A stretch of DNA of 64,000 nucleotides from Acidiferrimicrobium sp. IK (GTDB taxonomy: Bacteria > Actinomycetota > Acidimicrobiia > Acidimicrobiales > Palsa-688): positions 186,001 to 250,000 of the forward strand of contig NZ_JAIMCB010000001.1 of assembly GCF_025499425.1 (NCBI RefSeq), given 5' to 3'. Under the pieces are notes generated by a model. The model did no database searches, was not told the origin of the DNA, and saw nothing but the letters and a program-made list of their open reading frames with translations. Both the position numbers and the translations under genes were made by a program. Below are positions 1 through 8,398 of the stretch, in pieces (within the stretch, counting starts at the first letter, position 1; every line of letters begins with the position of its first letter).

Positions 1-712
1 CCGCGTACGGGCTCTCGTGGACTATCAGGTGCCAGTCGCAGGCGTCGAAGGGCTCGTGGAAGCTGATGGTCTGGGTCAACACGCTGGTGGAGACCGTCAC
101 GTGGGCCTGGGCCTGCCCGACGCCGGCGTGGGGCCGCATGGCGGTGGCGATGAGGAAGCCGTCCGACGCGTACCCGAGCATCGCCTGGTTGGCCGCCTCG
201 CCGTCGGGCACTCCCCGAAAGCGGCTCCAGATCGACAGCTCTGCGGGCCCCACCGCGTCGGGGTCGGCCAGGTCCACGTCGTCGACGATCGAAACGTCCC
301 ACCAGTCGTGGGCGCCGCTCGCCGTGGTGGCCGCCGGCACCTCGAGGCGGTCCGGGGATGCGCCGTGGCGGATCAAGTCGGCCTCCGGCGCGTGCAGCAA
401 GGCGGTGATCGTCGCACAGACCCGCGCCCCCTGGCGGACGGTGACGGTGCGGCAGGCCATCGTGCGGCCATCGCTGATCGGGGCCACTTCGAGCTCCAGC
501 GGCTGGTTCGGTGACGCCCCCCGCTCGAACACGGTGTGGAGGCTTAGCACCACCTTGCCGGGGGCGGACTTGCTGGCCGCGGTCAACGCCTGAGCCAGGA
601 TCTGGCCGCCGAAAACGACCGGGGACGGCGACTCGAGGTTGGCGGCCAGGTAGGTGTGCTCGCCGGTCTGCTCCAAAGCGAGCATCCCTGCGGGGTCGTG
701 GACGGTGCTCAC
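1..712 (-). CDS. TesB-family acyl-CoA thioesterase (3' end outside window)
   Basis: TesB-type double-hotdog enzymes hydrolyse acyl-CoA to free acid and CoA in the cytoplasm; the substrate here is unknown. About 237 residues are visible and the C-terminus runs off the left edge. Residues 32-43 read VVFGGQILAQAL, the typical TesB segment entering the first hotdog helix, and an acyl-CoA thioesterase-like second half begins near residue 150. The GTG start is chosen because its bases overlap the TGA stop of the upstream MaoC gene by 4 bp, indicating translational coupling. It is the third gene of a minus-strand operon with two MaoC-type hydratases, so it probably releases CoA or an acid product in the same acyl-CoA pathway. 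Confidence 0.8.
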   Translation of the reverse strand, partial: MSTVHDPAGMLALEQTGEHTYLAANLESPSPVVFGGQILAQALTAASKSAPGKVVLSLHTVFERGASPNQPLELEVAPISDGRTMACRTVTVRQGARVCATITALLHAPEADLIRHGASPDRLEVPAATTASGAHDWWDVSIVDDVDLADPDAVGPAELSIWSRFRGVPDGEAANQAMLGYASDGFLIATAMRPHAGVGQAQAHVTVSTSVLTQTISFHEPFDACDWHLIVHESPYA

Positions 713-1140
713 TTTGCCTCCTCCTCGGCGCCGGTGAGGGTCACGACTGCGGTGGCGGGGCAGAGCCGGGCGCCGGTCTGATCCTCGGTCCACACCTCGA
801 GGTGCACCGACCAGCCGTCGGGCCTGGGGTGGACCTCGGTTACGGTGCCTTTGGCCGTGACCGTCTGGTCCTTCAAGTTGGGCGAGCGGAACTGGCACGC
901 CAGCGATTCGATCCGCCCGGCGTCACCCACCCACTGCCGCAGGAGGTTGTGGAGGTAGCTCCACTGGAGGTTGCCCATGCCGAACGCGGTCGGGTAGCCC
1001 GCCGCCTGCCCGGCGGCGTCGTCCATGTGGATCGGCACGAACTCGTCGTTGACCGCCGCGAAGCGGTTCCAGTTGTCCAGGCCGGTGGCGCGCGAGAAGC
1101 TCGGCAGCGCGTCGCCGACCTGGGGCGGGGCTGTGGTCAT
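709..1140 (-). CDS. MaoC-like hydratase, single hotdog
   Basis: Probable enoyl-CoA hydratase subunit of the MaoC/HadB type (143 aa), adding water across an enoyl-CoA double bond. The hydratase-like signature is seen around residues 30-55: F..VNDEF.PIH.D...A...GYPTAFGMG, with the Asp/His positions expected in R-specific hydratases. It lies 18 bp after the FAS1-type dehydratase gene and overlaps the thioesterase gene by 4 bp. The pair of separate N-terminal-type and C-terminal-type hotdog proteins suggests a HadAB-like heterodimer. Substrate is unknown; the context suggests a ring- or side-chain-degradation intermediate. Confidence 0.8.
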   Translation of the reverse strand: MTTAPPQVGDALPSFSRATGLDNWNRFAAVNDEFVPIHMDDAAGQAAGYPTAFGMGNLQWSYLHNLLRQWVGDAGRIESLACQFRSPNLKDQTVTAKGTVTEVHPRPDGWSVHLEVWTEDQTGARLCPATAVVTLTGAEEEAK

Positions 1141-1158
1141 GCGGTCTCCTCGGACGGT

Positions 1159-1671
1159 TCAGTAGCGGATCAGGGTCATGCGGGCGCGCTTGACCGTGGC
1201 GGCGGCCTGGTTGACCCAGTGATCCTCGGTGGTGGTGAACAGCATGGGGCCGAGACGCCCGGCGCGCTCTTGGTAGTCGGCCAGCGTGGTCGTGGAGGTG
1301 ATCACGTCACCCGGCCGCATCCGCTCCTTGTAGGCGGCCTCCAGGCCGCCGTTTAACTGGAAGGACAGATCGGGGCCGGGGATGCCGAGGGCCCGTTCCA
1401 GCCGGTTGACGTCGGCACCGCCGGCCCGGTCGAGGGCGCCCCCCTCGCGGGCGGCCAGCCAAGCGAAGGGATTGAACTCCTCGGGCGCGACCAGGCCGCG
1501 GTGCGGCGACGCTCGAGCCGCCTCCTCGTCGACGAACGCGGAGGGGGGAGGGTCGGGCCAGTAGACCGCGATGGCCCACCGCCTGATGTCGGAAGGGTCG
1601 ATCGGGAACGAGGTCCGCTCCGAGACCGTGGTCCCGATCGCGGCGCGCATCTGAGCGGTTATGAGTGTCAA
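1159..1671 (-). CDS. FAS1-type/MaoC N-terminal dehydratase subunit
   Basis: Encodes 170 aa resembling the FAS1-like dehydratase region (HadA/HadC type), usually the partner of a MaoC-type subunit. Residues 25-45 contain DIRRWAIAVYWPDPPP, a typical opening of this family, followed by a hotdog fold. The start is taken as TTG at 1671, because homologs commonly carry a short LITxxMRAAIG leader; ATG at 1650 is an alternative. Neither has a clear ribosome binding site. First gene of a three-gene minus-strand operon, divergent from the MaoC gene at 1722. Confidence 0.75.
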   Translation of the reverse strand: MTLITAQMRAAIGTTVSERTSFPIDPSDIRRWAIAVYWPDPPPSAFVDEEAARASPHRGLVAPEEFNPFAWLAAREGGALDRAGGADVNRLERALGIPGPDLSFQLNGGLEAAYKERMRPGDVITSTTTLADYQERAGRLGPMLFTTTEDHWVNQAAATVKRARMTLIRY

Positions 1672-1721
1672 GCAGCGGCATCGTAACGCGGGTCACCTAC
1701 AATTTCTACATGGAGTCAAGA

Positions 1722-2576
1722 ATGTTCTCGCCGATGGAAGGAGGGCGCAGCGGGCGGGGGCTGGTGGACCCCGACGCGGTCGCGGCCTTCGCCGCCGCCG
1801 TCAACGACTCGAACGTCCGCTACCAGGAAGGGACCGCGACCCCGCTGCTGTTCACGACTGGCCTGGTGCTGGCGGACTACCACCAAGTGCACGGCGGCCT
1901 GGCCGCGGCGGCGGGGGTGAGCGACTGGTCCCTGTCGGTCCACGGCCAGCACGACGTCTCGTACCTCGAGCCGGTCGTGCCCGGGACGCACTGCCGGTGG
2001 CTGGTGTCGGGTCGAAGCGCCCTGCGGAGCAAAGGTGGGGTGCTGGTGACCGTCAGCGCCCGGATCTCCGACGACGCGGGCGACCTCTTGGTGGAGCACC
2101 TCTGGACGACCTACTACCGCGGCGGCACGGTCCCCGCCGAGATCGGGGCTCCGCTCCCGGACCACGAGCTCCCGGAGGAGGTCCGCTCGACGCCCCCATC
2201 GACGACCGCCACCTTGCGAGTAGACCGGGACCAGGCGTTCCGCTACGGCGGGGCCACCGGCGACCGGGCCACCCACGCCATCGACGACGACCAAGCCAGG
2301 GCTGAGGGGTTCCCCCGCAAGATCCTCCAGGGGATGTGCACGTTCAGCATGGCCGCCGGCGCCCTGGTCGACTCGCTGGCCGGCGGCGACCCGACCCGGG
2401 TCCGACGACTGGCGGTCCGCTTCTCGGCCCCGACCCACCCAGCCGGCGAACTGACCGTCAACGCGTGGCACCTCGGAGGCCCGGCAGCGAGCGGCGTGCA
2501 CGGCTTCGAGGCGGTGCAGGCGGGGACGACGGTCCTCAAGCACGGCCGCTTCGAGCTGCGCCTGCCCGGGCTATGA
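1722..2576 (+). CDS. MaoC-family double-hotdog hydratase
   Basis: A 284-aa protein with two hotdog halves: an N-terminal FAS1-type half (about residues 10-150) and a C-terminal MaoC-like half (about 165-280) with KILQGMCTFSMAAGAL, matching the hydratase helix. Likely an enoyl-CoA hydratase of the MFE-2 hydratase-2 type. ATG 1722 is preceded by GGAG at 1712-1715 with 6-base spacing, so it is preferred over GTG 1665 and ATG 1710. A possible -10 hexamer TACAAT lies at 1698-1703. Divergent from the operon at 1671 and immediately upstream of the first repeat operator, which marks the start of the next transcription unit. Confidence 0.75.
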   Translation: MFSPMEGGRSGRGLVDPDAVAAFAAAVNDSNVRYQEGTATPLLFTTGLVLADYHQVHGGLAAAAGVSDWSLSVHGQHDVSYLEPVVPGTHCRWLVSGRSALRSKGGVLVTVSARISDDAGDLLVEHLWTTYYRGGTVPAEIGAPLPDHELPEEVRSTPPSTTATLRVDRDQAFRYGGATGDRATHAIDDDQARAEGFPRKILQGMCTFSMAAGALVDSLAGGDPTRVRRLAVRFSAPTHPAGELTVNAWHLGGPAASGVHGFEAVQAGTTVLKHGRFELRLPGL

Positions 2577-2578
2577 GT

Positions 2579-2594
2579 TTGACGTCGACGTCAG
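2579..2594 (+). promoter_or_regulatory. Operator copy A with promoter, upstream of ferredoxin-P450 operon
   Basis: TTGACGTCGACGTCAG, a near-perfect 16-bp palindrome. Its first six bases serve as a -35 element: 17 bases later lies TAGCTT (2602-2607) as a -10. A repressor bound here would block RNA polymerase. It sits immediately after the upstream stop codon and 108 bp before the ferredoxin start. Confidence 0.7.
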
Positions 2595-2701
2595 GTCGTG
2601 GTAGCTTGCCGACCCGGGGGACAGGGGCGGTTCCGGTATCCGGGAGCGTCGCGCCGACCCTGACATCCGGCTTCGGTCCACCTCTGGTGCAGGAGATTCA
2701 G

Positions 2702-2896
2702 GTGAGAGTTCACGTCGACGAGACCAAGTGCCAGGGTCACACCCTGTGCGCCATGGCGGCGCCCGACATCTTCGAGTTGAGCGACTTTGACGGGCACGCC
2801 CAGGCGGTCGCGGGCGACGTCCCGCCGCACCTGGAGGACGCCGTGAAGGCCGCCGCCAGCACCTGCCCCGAGCAGGCGATCGTCATCACCGGCTGA
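2702..2896 (+). CDS. 3Fe-4S ferredoxin
   Basis: A 64-aa single-cluster ferredoxin of the type that donates electrons to actinobacterial P450s. Cluster ligands are visible as C-x2-H-x2-C near residues 10-16 (KCQGHTLC) and a distal CP near residue 54 (STCPEQA); the His in place of the second Cys is typical of 3Fe-4S P450 ferredoxins. GTG start at 2702 follows AGGAG at 2691-2695 with 6-base spacing. It is the first gene after operator A and precedes the P450 gene by 74 bp, making that P450 its probable partner. No ferredoxin reductase is present in the window. Confidence 0.9.
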   Translation: MRVHVDETKCQGHTLCAMAAPDIFELSDFDGHAQAVAGDVPPHLEDAVKAAASTCPEQAIVITG

Positions 2897-2970
2897 GGAA
2901 CCGCCAGCCGCTCACCCGGCCGGCCCGCGACGCCGGCCGCTACACCAGACGCGCACCAGGGGAGGACACA

Positions 2971-4320
2971 TTGGCCATCGAGGGCGACAAGGATGCACCG
3001 GTCCACTTCGACCGTCACGCTCCCGGCTACATCCACGAGTTCGAGAGCACCACCCACGAGCTTCACGGCAAGTGCCCGATCGCGTGGTCCGACACCTACG
3101 GCGGGCACTGGGTGGCGAGCGGGTACAAAGAAGTCTTCGAGATCGCCCGCAACCGGACGCTGCTTTCCAACCACCACGACCTCGAGGACGAGACCAGCCC
3201 TTACCGGGGCATCTCGATTCCCCGACCCGACAGCGGCCAGAAGACCCGCGGCGGGTTCTTGGAGATGGACCCGCCCGAGCAGCAGGACTACCGCCGGATC
3301 CTCGACCCCTACCTGTCCCCGGCCGCGGTCGCCCGCTGGAAGCCGATGGCCGAGGACCTCACCCGCGCCGCCCTCGACGCCCGGATCGAGGAGGGCAGCA
3401 TCGACTTCGTCGACGACCTGGCCAACATCGTCCCGGCGGTGCTGACCCTGGCGTTGATGGGGCTGCCGCTCACCGACTGGGAGATCTACTGCGAGCCGGC
3501 TCACGCCGGGGTGTACACGCCGCCGGACTCGCCCGACATCGTGCGGGTCGGGCAGCTCGGCATGGCCATGGGAATGCGGATGACCGAATCGATCATGGCC
3601 CTCAGGGCCCACCCTCGCCCCGGCATGGTCGACGCCCTCATCCAGGGGCGCGTGTGCGGGCAGCCGCTGTCCGACGCCGACATCCGCGACACGTTGATGC
3701 TGCTCATCGGCGGCGGGTTCGACACCACCACCGCCCTGACCGCGCACAGCCTCGAGTGGCTGAGCGAGCACCCCGGCGAGCGGGACCGGCTGCGCAACGA
3801 CCTGGGAGGCCTGCTCGACAGCGCCACCGAGGAGTTCCTCCGCTTCTACACCCCCGCTCCCGGCGACGGTCGGACCGTAGCCGCCGACTACGAGCTGTCC
3901 GGGCGCCAGTTGCAGGAGGGCGACCGGTTGTGGCTGTCGTGGGCGATGGCCAACCGGGATCCTTCCGTTTTCCCCGACCCCGACGCGGTATGCCTCGACC
4001 GTGGCGCCAACCGCCACACCAGCTTCGGGCTCGGCCTACACCGCTGCATCGGGTCCAACGTGGCACGCGCGACGTTCAAGACGATGGTCACCGGCGTCCT
4101 CCAGCGGATGCCTGACTACGTCTGCGACCCGGCCGGGTCGGTGCACTACGACACCATCGGTGTCATCAACGGCATGAAGCACCTGCCGGCGACGTTCACG
4201 CCCGGCCCCCGCCTCGGCGCCGGTTTCGACGAGACCCTCGCCTGGTGGCAGGAGCGGATCGACGAGCAGCAGATGGCCGCTCCGGTCACCCGAGCCTCCG
4301 CCGGGACACGCCAGCAATGA
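2971..4320 (+). CDS. Cytochrome P450 (ferredoxin-linked)
   Basis: Heme monooxygenase of 449 aa, expected to hydroxylate a hydrophobic substrate using electrons from the adjacent ferredoxin. The I-helix oxygen-activation motif is GGGFDTTTA near residue 250, the K-helix EEFLRF near 290, and the heme-binding loop FGLGLHRCIG places the thiolate Cys near residue 359. TTG start at 2971 has an excellent GGAGG at 2961-2965. Second gene of the operon driven from operator A. The CYP subfamily and substrate cannot be assigned from sequence alone. Confidence 0.92.
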   Translation: MAIEGDKDAPVHFDRHAPGYIHEFESTTHELHGKCPIAWSDTYGGHWVASGYKEVFEIARNRTLLSNHHDLEDETSPYRGISIPRPDSGQKTRGGFLEMDPPEQQDYRRILDPYLSPAAVARWKPMAEDLTRAALDARIEEGSIDFVDDLANIVPAVLTLALMGLPLTDWEIYCEPAHAGVYTPPDSPDIVRVGQLGMAMGMRMTESIMALRAHPRPGMVDALIQGRVCGQPLSDADIRDTLMLLIGGGFDTTTALTAHSLEWLSEHPGERDRLRNDLGGLLDSATEEFLRFYTPAPGDGRTVAADYELSGRQLQEGDRLWLSWAMANRDPSVFPDPDAVCLDRGANRHTSFGLGLHRCIGSNVARATFKTMVTGVLQRMPDYVCDPAGSVHYDTIGVINGMKHLPATFTPGPRLGAGFDETLAWWQERIDEQQMAAPVTRASAGTRQQ

Positions 4321-4374
4321 CCAGCCGGGCAGCACAGCCGGCCACGACAGCAGCACTCACAAGGAGGATCAACG

Positions 4375-5223
4375 ATGGGCAGGGTTGAGGGCAAGGTCGC
4401 ATTCATCACCGGAGCGGCCCGCGGGCAGGGCCGGTCCCACGCCATCCGGCTGGCGTCGGAGGGGGCGTCGATCATCGCCGTCGACATCTGCGAGCCGATC
4501 GCCACGATGAACTACCCGCTGGCATCCGAGGAGGACCTGCAGCAGACCGTGAAGGAGGTCGAGGCGGTCGGCGGGTCCATCCTGGCCAGCAAAGCCGACG
4601 TCCGGCACCGGGAAGAGCTGGTCGACGTCGTGGCCCGGGGGTTGGAGGCCTTCGGCCGGTTGGACGTCGTGTGCGCCAACGCCGGTATCTGCCCCTCGCT
4701 CGACAGCACACCGCTGTCGGGGTTCATCGACGCGACCGACGTGGACCTCATCGGGGCGATGAACACCGTGGCGGCGACCGTCCCCCACCTCCAAAGCGGC
4801 GCCTCGATCATCATTACCGGCTCCACCGCGGGCCTGATGAACGGGACGACGGAGAACATCGGAGCATCCGGTGGCCACGGGTACATGTTCGCCAAGCGCA
4901 CCGTCTTCCAGTACCTGGAGTCGATCGCCCTGCTGCTGGCGCCGCACATGATCCGGGCCAACGCCATCCACCCGACCAACTGCGATACCGACCTCCTGCA
5001 CAACGAGGACGTCTACCGGGCGTTCCGTCCGGACCTGGAACACCCGACGAGGGAGGACGCCATGGTCGCCCTCCCCTACATGCAGGCCATGCCGATCCCC
5101 TACATCGACCCCGGAGACGTCAGCGCTTTGGTCCTGTTCCTCGCCAGTGACGAGTCGCGGTACCTGACCGGGATGAACATCCGCCTCGACGCCGGGGCGA
5201 TGCTCAAAAAGCCCCCGATGTGA
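4375..5223 (+). CDS. Mycofactocin-type short-chain dehydrogenase
   Basis: A 282-aa SDR oxidoreductase. The N-terminal nucleotide-binding motif reads TGAARGQGRSHA (residues 12-23), the signature of SDRs that keep NAD(H) bound and are recycled by the redox cofactor mycofactocin. NAG is seen near residue 100 (CANAGIC) and the Ser-Tyr-Lys active site is ITGSTAG with Y-x3-K in GYMFAKR. It likely oxidises a secondary alcohol made by the upstream P450. AAGGAGG at 4361-4367 precedes ATG. A truncated relative lies at 14717-15427. No mycofactocin biosynthesis gene is in the window. Confidence 0.88.
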   Translation: MGRVEGKVAFITGAARGQGRSHAIRLASEGASIIAVDICEPIATMNYPLASEEDLQQTVKEVEAVGGSILASKADVRHREELVDVVARGLEAFGRLDVVCANAGICPSLDSTPLSGFIDATDVDLIGAMNTVAATVPHLQSGASIIITGSTAGLMNGTTENIGASGGHGYMFAKRTVFQYLESIALLLAPHMIRANAIHPTNCDTDLLHNEDVYRAFRPDLEHPTREDAMVALPYMQAMPIPYIDPGDVSALVLFLASDESRYLTGMNIRLDAGAMLKKPPM

Positions 5224-5280
5224 GCCAGGCGGCTATGCGACGCGACGCCCCACCCGATCAGCCACCCTGCGGAGGCGCAG

Positions 5281-6483
5281 ATGCCTAGAACTGCTGTCGA
5301 CTTCCCGATCTTCGACGCGGACAACCACATGTACGAGTCGACCGACGCATTCACCAAGTTCCTGCCCGCCGGCTACAAGGGCCTGATCAAGTACGTGAAG
5401 GTCGAGGGCCGTGACAAGATCGCGGTCCGCAACGTCATCTCCGACTACATCCCCAACCCGACCTTCTCCGTCGTCGCCCGGCCCGGGGCGCAGGAGGAGT
5501 ACTTCAAGTCGGGCAACAAGGAGGGGAAGTCGCGTCGGGAGATCATGGGCGAGCCCATGCGCTCGCCTGACGCGTTCTTCGCGCCAGAGCCCCGCCTGGC
5601 GCTGATGGACGAGCTGGGTCTCGACCGGGCCTTGATGTGGCCGACCCTGGCCAGCTTGCTGGAGGAGCGCCTGCGCGACGACCCCCAAGCCAGCCACGTG
5701 GTCGTGCACGCCCTCAACCAGTGGATGCTCGAGCAGTGGACCTTCAACTTCAAGGATCGGATCTTCCCGACGCCGGTGATCACCCTGCCGATCGTGGGCG
5801 AAGCCATCCGCGAGTTGGAGTGGGTGGCCGAGCGAGGCGCCAAGGTGGTGCTCATCCGGCCCGCGCCGGTGCCCGGCTATGAGCGGGTCCGGTCATTCGC
5901 CCTGCCCGAGTTCGACCCGTTCTGGGCCAAGGTGCACGAGTTCGACCTCGCGGTCGGCATGCACGCATCCGACGACGGGCTGACCCGGTACTACAACACC
6001 TGGGAGGGACGCGGCAGCGGCGAGCACCTGCCGTTCGCACAGCCCAGCGCGTTCATGGACATCATGCACCTCCAGGGTCGCGGGATCTTCGACACCGTCT
6101 CGTCGCTGATCGGCCACGGGCTCCTCAGCCGGTTCCCCGGCCTGCGCATCCTGCCCGTCGAGAACGGCTCGGGCTGGGTCCGCCCCCTGGTGGAGTCGCT
6201 GCGCACCTCCTACGACAAGAACCCCCACCTCTACGACGAGGACCCGATGACGGTCCTCCAGCGCAACATCTGGATCCACCCGTTCCACGAGGAAGACCCC
6301 CGCGGCCTGATCAAGCTGCTCGGTGCCGACCGGGTGGTGTTCGGTTCCGACTACCCCCACCCCGAGGGGATGGTCAACCCGGTCGACTACGTCGACGAGC
6401 TCGAAGGGCTGCCGAGGGAGGACATCGCCAAGGTCATGGGAGGCAACCTGGCCGAGGTGGTCAAGATCGGTACGGCGGTCTGA
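5281..6483 (+). CDS. Amidohydrolase-family metal-dependent hydrolase (ACMSD-like)
   Basis: A 400-aa TIM-barrel protein of the amidohydrolase-2 superfamily, whose members decarboxylate or hydrolyse carboxylated substrates. The N-terminal metal motif is DADNHMYE (residues 12-19), with a D-x-D-x-H form in place of H-x-H. Further candidate ligands are His in VGMHAS (about residue 228) and Asp in FGSDYPHPEG (about residue 357). GGAGG at 5271-5275 precedes ATG. Its close paralog at 35217-36404 has its own operator. Fourth gene of the operator-A operon; the specific reaction is unknown, but the family suggests C-C cleavage, decarboxylation or lactone hydrolysis. Confidence 0.82.
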   Translation: MPRTAVDFPIFDADNHMYESTDAFTKFLPAGYKGLIKYVKVEGRDKIAVRNVISDYIPNPTFSVVARPGAQEEYFKSGNKEGKSRREIMGEPMRSPDAFFAPEPRLALMDELGLDRALMWPTLASLLEERLRDDPQASHVVVHALNQWMLEQWTFNFKDRIFPTPVITLPIVGEAIRELEWVAERGAKVVLIRPAPVPGYERVRSFALPEFDPFWAKVHEFDLAVGMHASDDGLTRYYNTWEGRGSGEHLPFAQPSAFMDIMHLQGRGIFDTVSSLIGHGLLSRFPGLRILPVENGSGWVRPLVESLRTSYDKNPHLYDEDPMTVLQRNIWIHPFHEEDPRGLIKLLGADRVVFGSDYPHPEGMVNPVDYVDELEGLPREDIAKVMGGNLAEVVKIGTAV

Positions 6484-6800
6484 TGCCCAAGGGGATCTTG
6501 GTGGTGGAGTCCAGCCCGGAAGGCGCCGACCGTGACCGCGAGTACAACGAGTGGTACGACGGCACCCACATAGGGGAGATCTGCGCCATCCCCGGCGTGA
6601 CCGGCGCCCGCCGCTACCGGTTGCACGGAACTGAGGGCGACGTGCCGACCTACCTGGCCGTCTACGACCTCGAGGCGGACGACCTGGGAGCGCCGCTGGT
6701 GGAGATGGCGCAGCGCTCCGCCGACGGACGTCTTTCGCCGCCGAAAGCGTTGCGCCTCGACCCGCCGCCTGTCGTGAAGATCTTCGAGCTGCTCGACTAG
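6483..6800 (+). CDS. EthD-like dimeric alpha/beta-barrel protein
   Basis: A 105-aa protein with the ferredoxin-like dimeric alpha/beta-barrel pattern. The segment EYNEWYDGTHIGE (about residues 20-32) is characteristic of small EthD-like proteins associated with degradation clusters. Family members are accessory proteins or small isomerases, and no catalytic role can be claimed here. The ATG overlaps the stop of the amidohydrolase (TGATG), so the two are translationally coupled; their products may interact. Last gene of the operator-A operon. Confidence 0.7.
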   Translation: MPKGILVVESSPEGADRDREYNEWYDGTHIGEICAIPGVTGARRYRLHGTEGDVPTYLAVYDLEADDLGAPLVEMAQRSADGRLSPPKALRLDPPPVVKIFELLD

Positions 6801-6843
6801 CCCAGGAGCGCCCGCTCGTGGCCGCTCGCGCCATGTTGTATTG

Positions 6844-6859
6844 TTGACATCAAAATCAG
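6844..6859 (+). promoter_or_regulatory. Operator copy B, upstream of aldehyde dehydrogenase operon
   Basis: TTGACATCAAAATCAG, matching the regulon palindrome with two changes in the second half. A possible -10 (TTGTAT, 6836-6841) lies just before it, placing the operator over the transcription start rather than over the -35. It is 65 bp before the GTG start of the downstream dehydrogenase. Confidence 0.6.
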
Positions 6860-6923
6860 CTTTGCGGGCACCACGAGTGCCTGTCTGGCAGTTGGGGGCG
6901 ACACCCCCGGGGGAGGAAGACAC

Positions 6924-8393
6924 GTGAGCGACAATCACGAGCCGCGGATGTTGATCGGCGGGGAGCTGGTCCACGCCGACTCCGGCAAGACCTTCGACAA
7001 CGTCAACCCGACGACCGAGGAGGTCATCGGGCAGGTGGCCGACGCCGGCAACGCCGAGATGCACCGGGCCATCGACGCGGCCCGGGCCGCGTTCGACGAC
7101 ACCGACTGGTCCACCAACCGGGCGCTGCGCAAGCGGTGCTTGGAGCAGCTCCAGGCTGCGCTGGAGGGCGAGCGGGAGGAGCTGCGCGAGGAGCTCATCG
7201 CCGAGGTCGGCTTGCCGCGGATGGCGACCCACGGGCCCGGCCTCGACGCCCCGCTCCAAGATGCGCTGAGCTACCCGGCCAAGCTGATCGAGGAGTTCGG
7301 CTGGGAGACCGCCCTCCCCGACGCGCCGGGGTTGATGGGCGGAATCCAGGCCCGCCGGATCATCAAGGAGCCCGTCGGTGTCGTCGGCGCCATCGTGCCG
7401 TGGAACTTCCCCTTCGAGGTAACCATGCAGAAGCTCGGCCAGGTGCTGGCGACGGGCAACACCATGGTCCTCAAGCCGGCCCCCGACACGCCGTGGAACG
7501 CCACCCGAATCGGGCGGCTGGCCGCAGAGGCGACCGACATACCGCCCGGCGTGCTCAACGTGGTGACCTCCTCGGACCACCTCGTCGGGGAGGAGCTGAC
7601 CCTCTCGCCCAAAGTCGACCTGATCTCCTTCACCGGCTCGACCGTCGTCGGCCAGCGCATCATGGAGAAGGGCGCGGCGACCATGAAGCGGGTCTTCCTC
7701 GAGCTCGGAGGCAAGTCCGCGACGATTGTCCTCGACGACGCCGACCTGCCCGCGGCGATCCTGTCCGGTCTCGGGGTGTGCTTCCATGCCGGGCAGGGCT
7801 GCGCCATCCAGACCAGGATGCTCCTGCCCCGCTCCCGCTACGACGAGGGCGTCGAGCTGTTGAAGGGCGCCTTCGCAAACGTGCCCTACGGCGACCCGAG
7901 CCGCCCCGACGTGATGATGGGCCCGCTCATCTCGGCCAAGCAGCGGGCCAGGGTGGAGGGCTACATCCAAAAGGGGGTGGAGGAGGGCGCCACCCTGGCT
8001 CTCGGCGGCGGCCGCCCCTCGCACCTCCCGAAGGGATGGTTCCTCGAGCCGACCCTCTTCGTGGACGTCGACAACTCGATGACCATCGCCCAGGAGGAGA
8101 TCTTCGGCCCGGTGCTGGTAGTCATCCCCTTCGAGGACGACAACGACGCGGTGCGCATCGCCAACGACAGCAAATACGGCCTGTCCGGCGGCGTGTTCTC
8201 GGCCACCCTGGAGCGCTCGATGGCGGTCGCCCGGAGGATCCGCACCGGCGGCGTGTCGGTCAACGGCGGCGCTCCCTACGGACCGGACGTCCCCTTCGGC
8301 GGTTACAAGCACAGCGGTATCGGGCGCCAAAACGGGCTCCAGGGCTTCGACCAGTACCTAGAGGTCAAGTCCGTCGCCTGGCCGGTCGGCTGA
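6924..8393 (+). CDS. NAD(P)-dependent aldehyde dehydrogenase
   Basis: A 489-aa ALDH-superfamily enzyme oxidising an aldehyde to its acid, probably the aldehyde made after P450 hydroxylation and alcohol oxidation. Visible motifs: VPWNFPFE near residue 155 (cofactor loop), FTGSTVVGQ near 236, ELGGKS with the general-base Glu near 260, and GQGCAIQTR with the catalytic Cys near 293. GTG start at 6924 follows GGAGGA (6912-6917). First gene of a five-gene operon behind operator B, closely spaced with the P450 that follows. Confidence 0.9.
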   Translation: MSDNHEPRMLIGGELVHADSGKTFDNVNPTTEEVIGQVADAGNAEMHRAIDAARAAFDDTDWSTNRALRKRCLEQLQAALEGEREELREELIAEVGLPRMATHGPGLDAPLQDALSYPAKLIEEFGWETALPDAPGLMGGIQARRIIKEPVGVVGAIVPWNFPFEVTMQKLGQVLATGNTMVLKPAPDTPWNATRIGRLAAEATDIPPGVLNVVTSSDHLVGEELTLSPKVDLISFTGSTVVGQRIMEKGAATMKRVFLELGGKSATIVLDDADLPAAILSGLGVCFHAGQGCAIQTRMLLPRSRYDEGVELLKGAFANVPYGDPSRPDVMMGPLISAKQRARVEGYIQKGVEEGATLALGGGRPSHLPKGWFLEPTLFVDVDNSMTIAQEEIFGPVLVVIPFEDDNDAVRIANDSKYGLSGGVFSATLERSMAVARRIRTGGVSVNGGAPYGPDVPFGGYKHSGIGRQNGLQGFDQYLEVKSVAWPVG

Positions 8394-8398
8394 CTGCG

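Noticed and set aside
2737..4017. Minus-strand open frame of 426 codons opposite the first P450
   Set aside because: Third-position GC artefact with no family resemblance; the plus strand carries an unambiguous P450.
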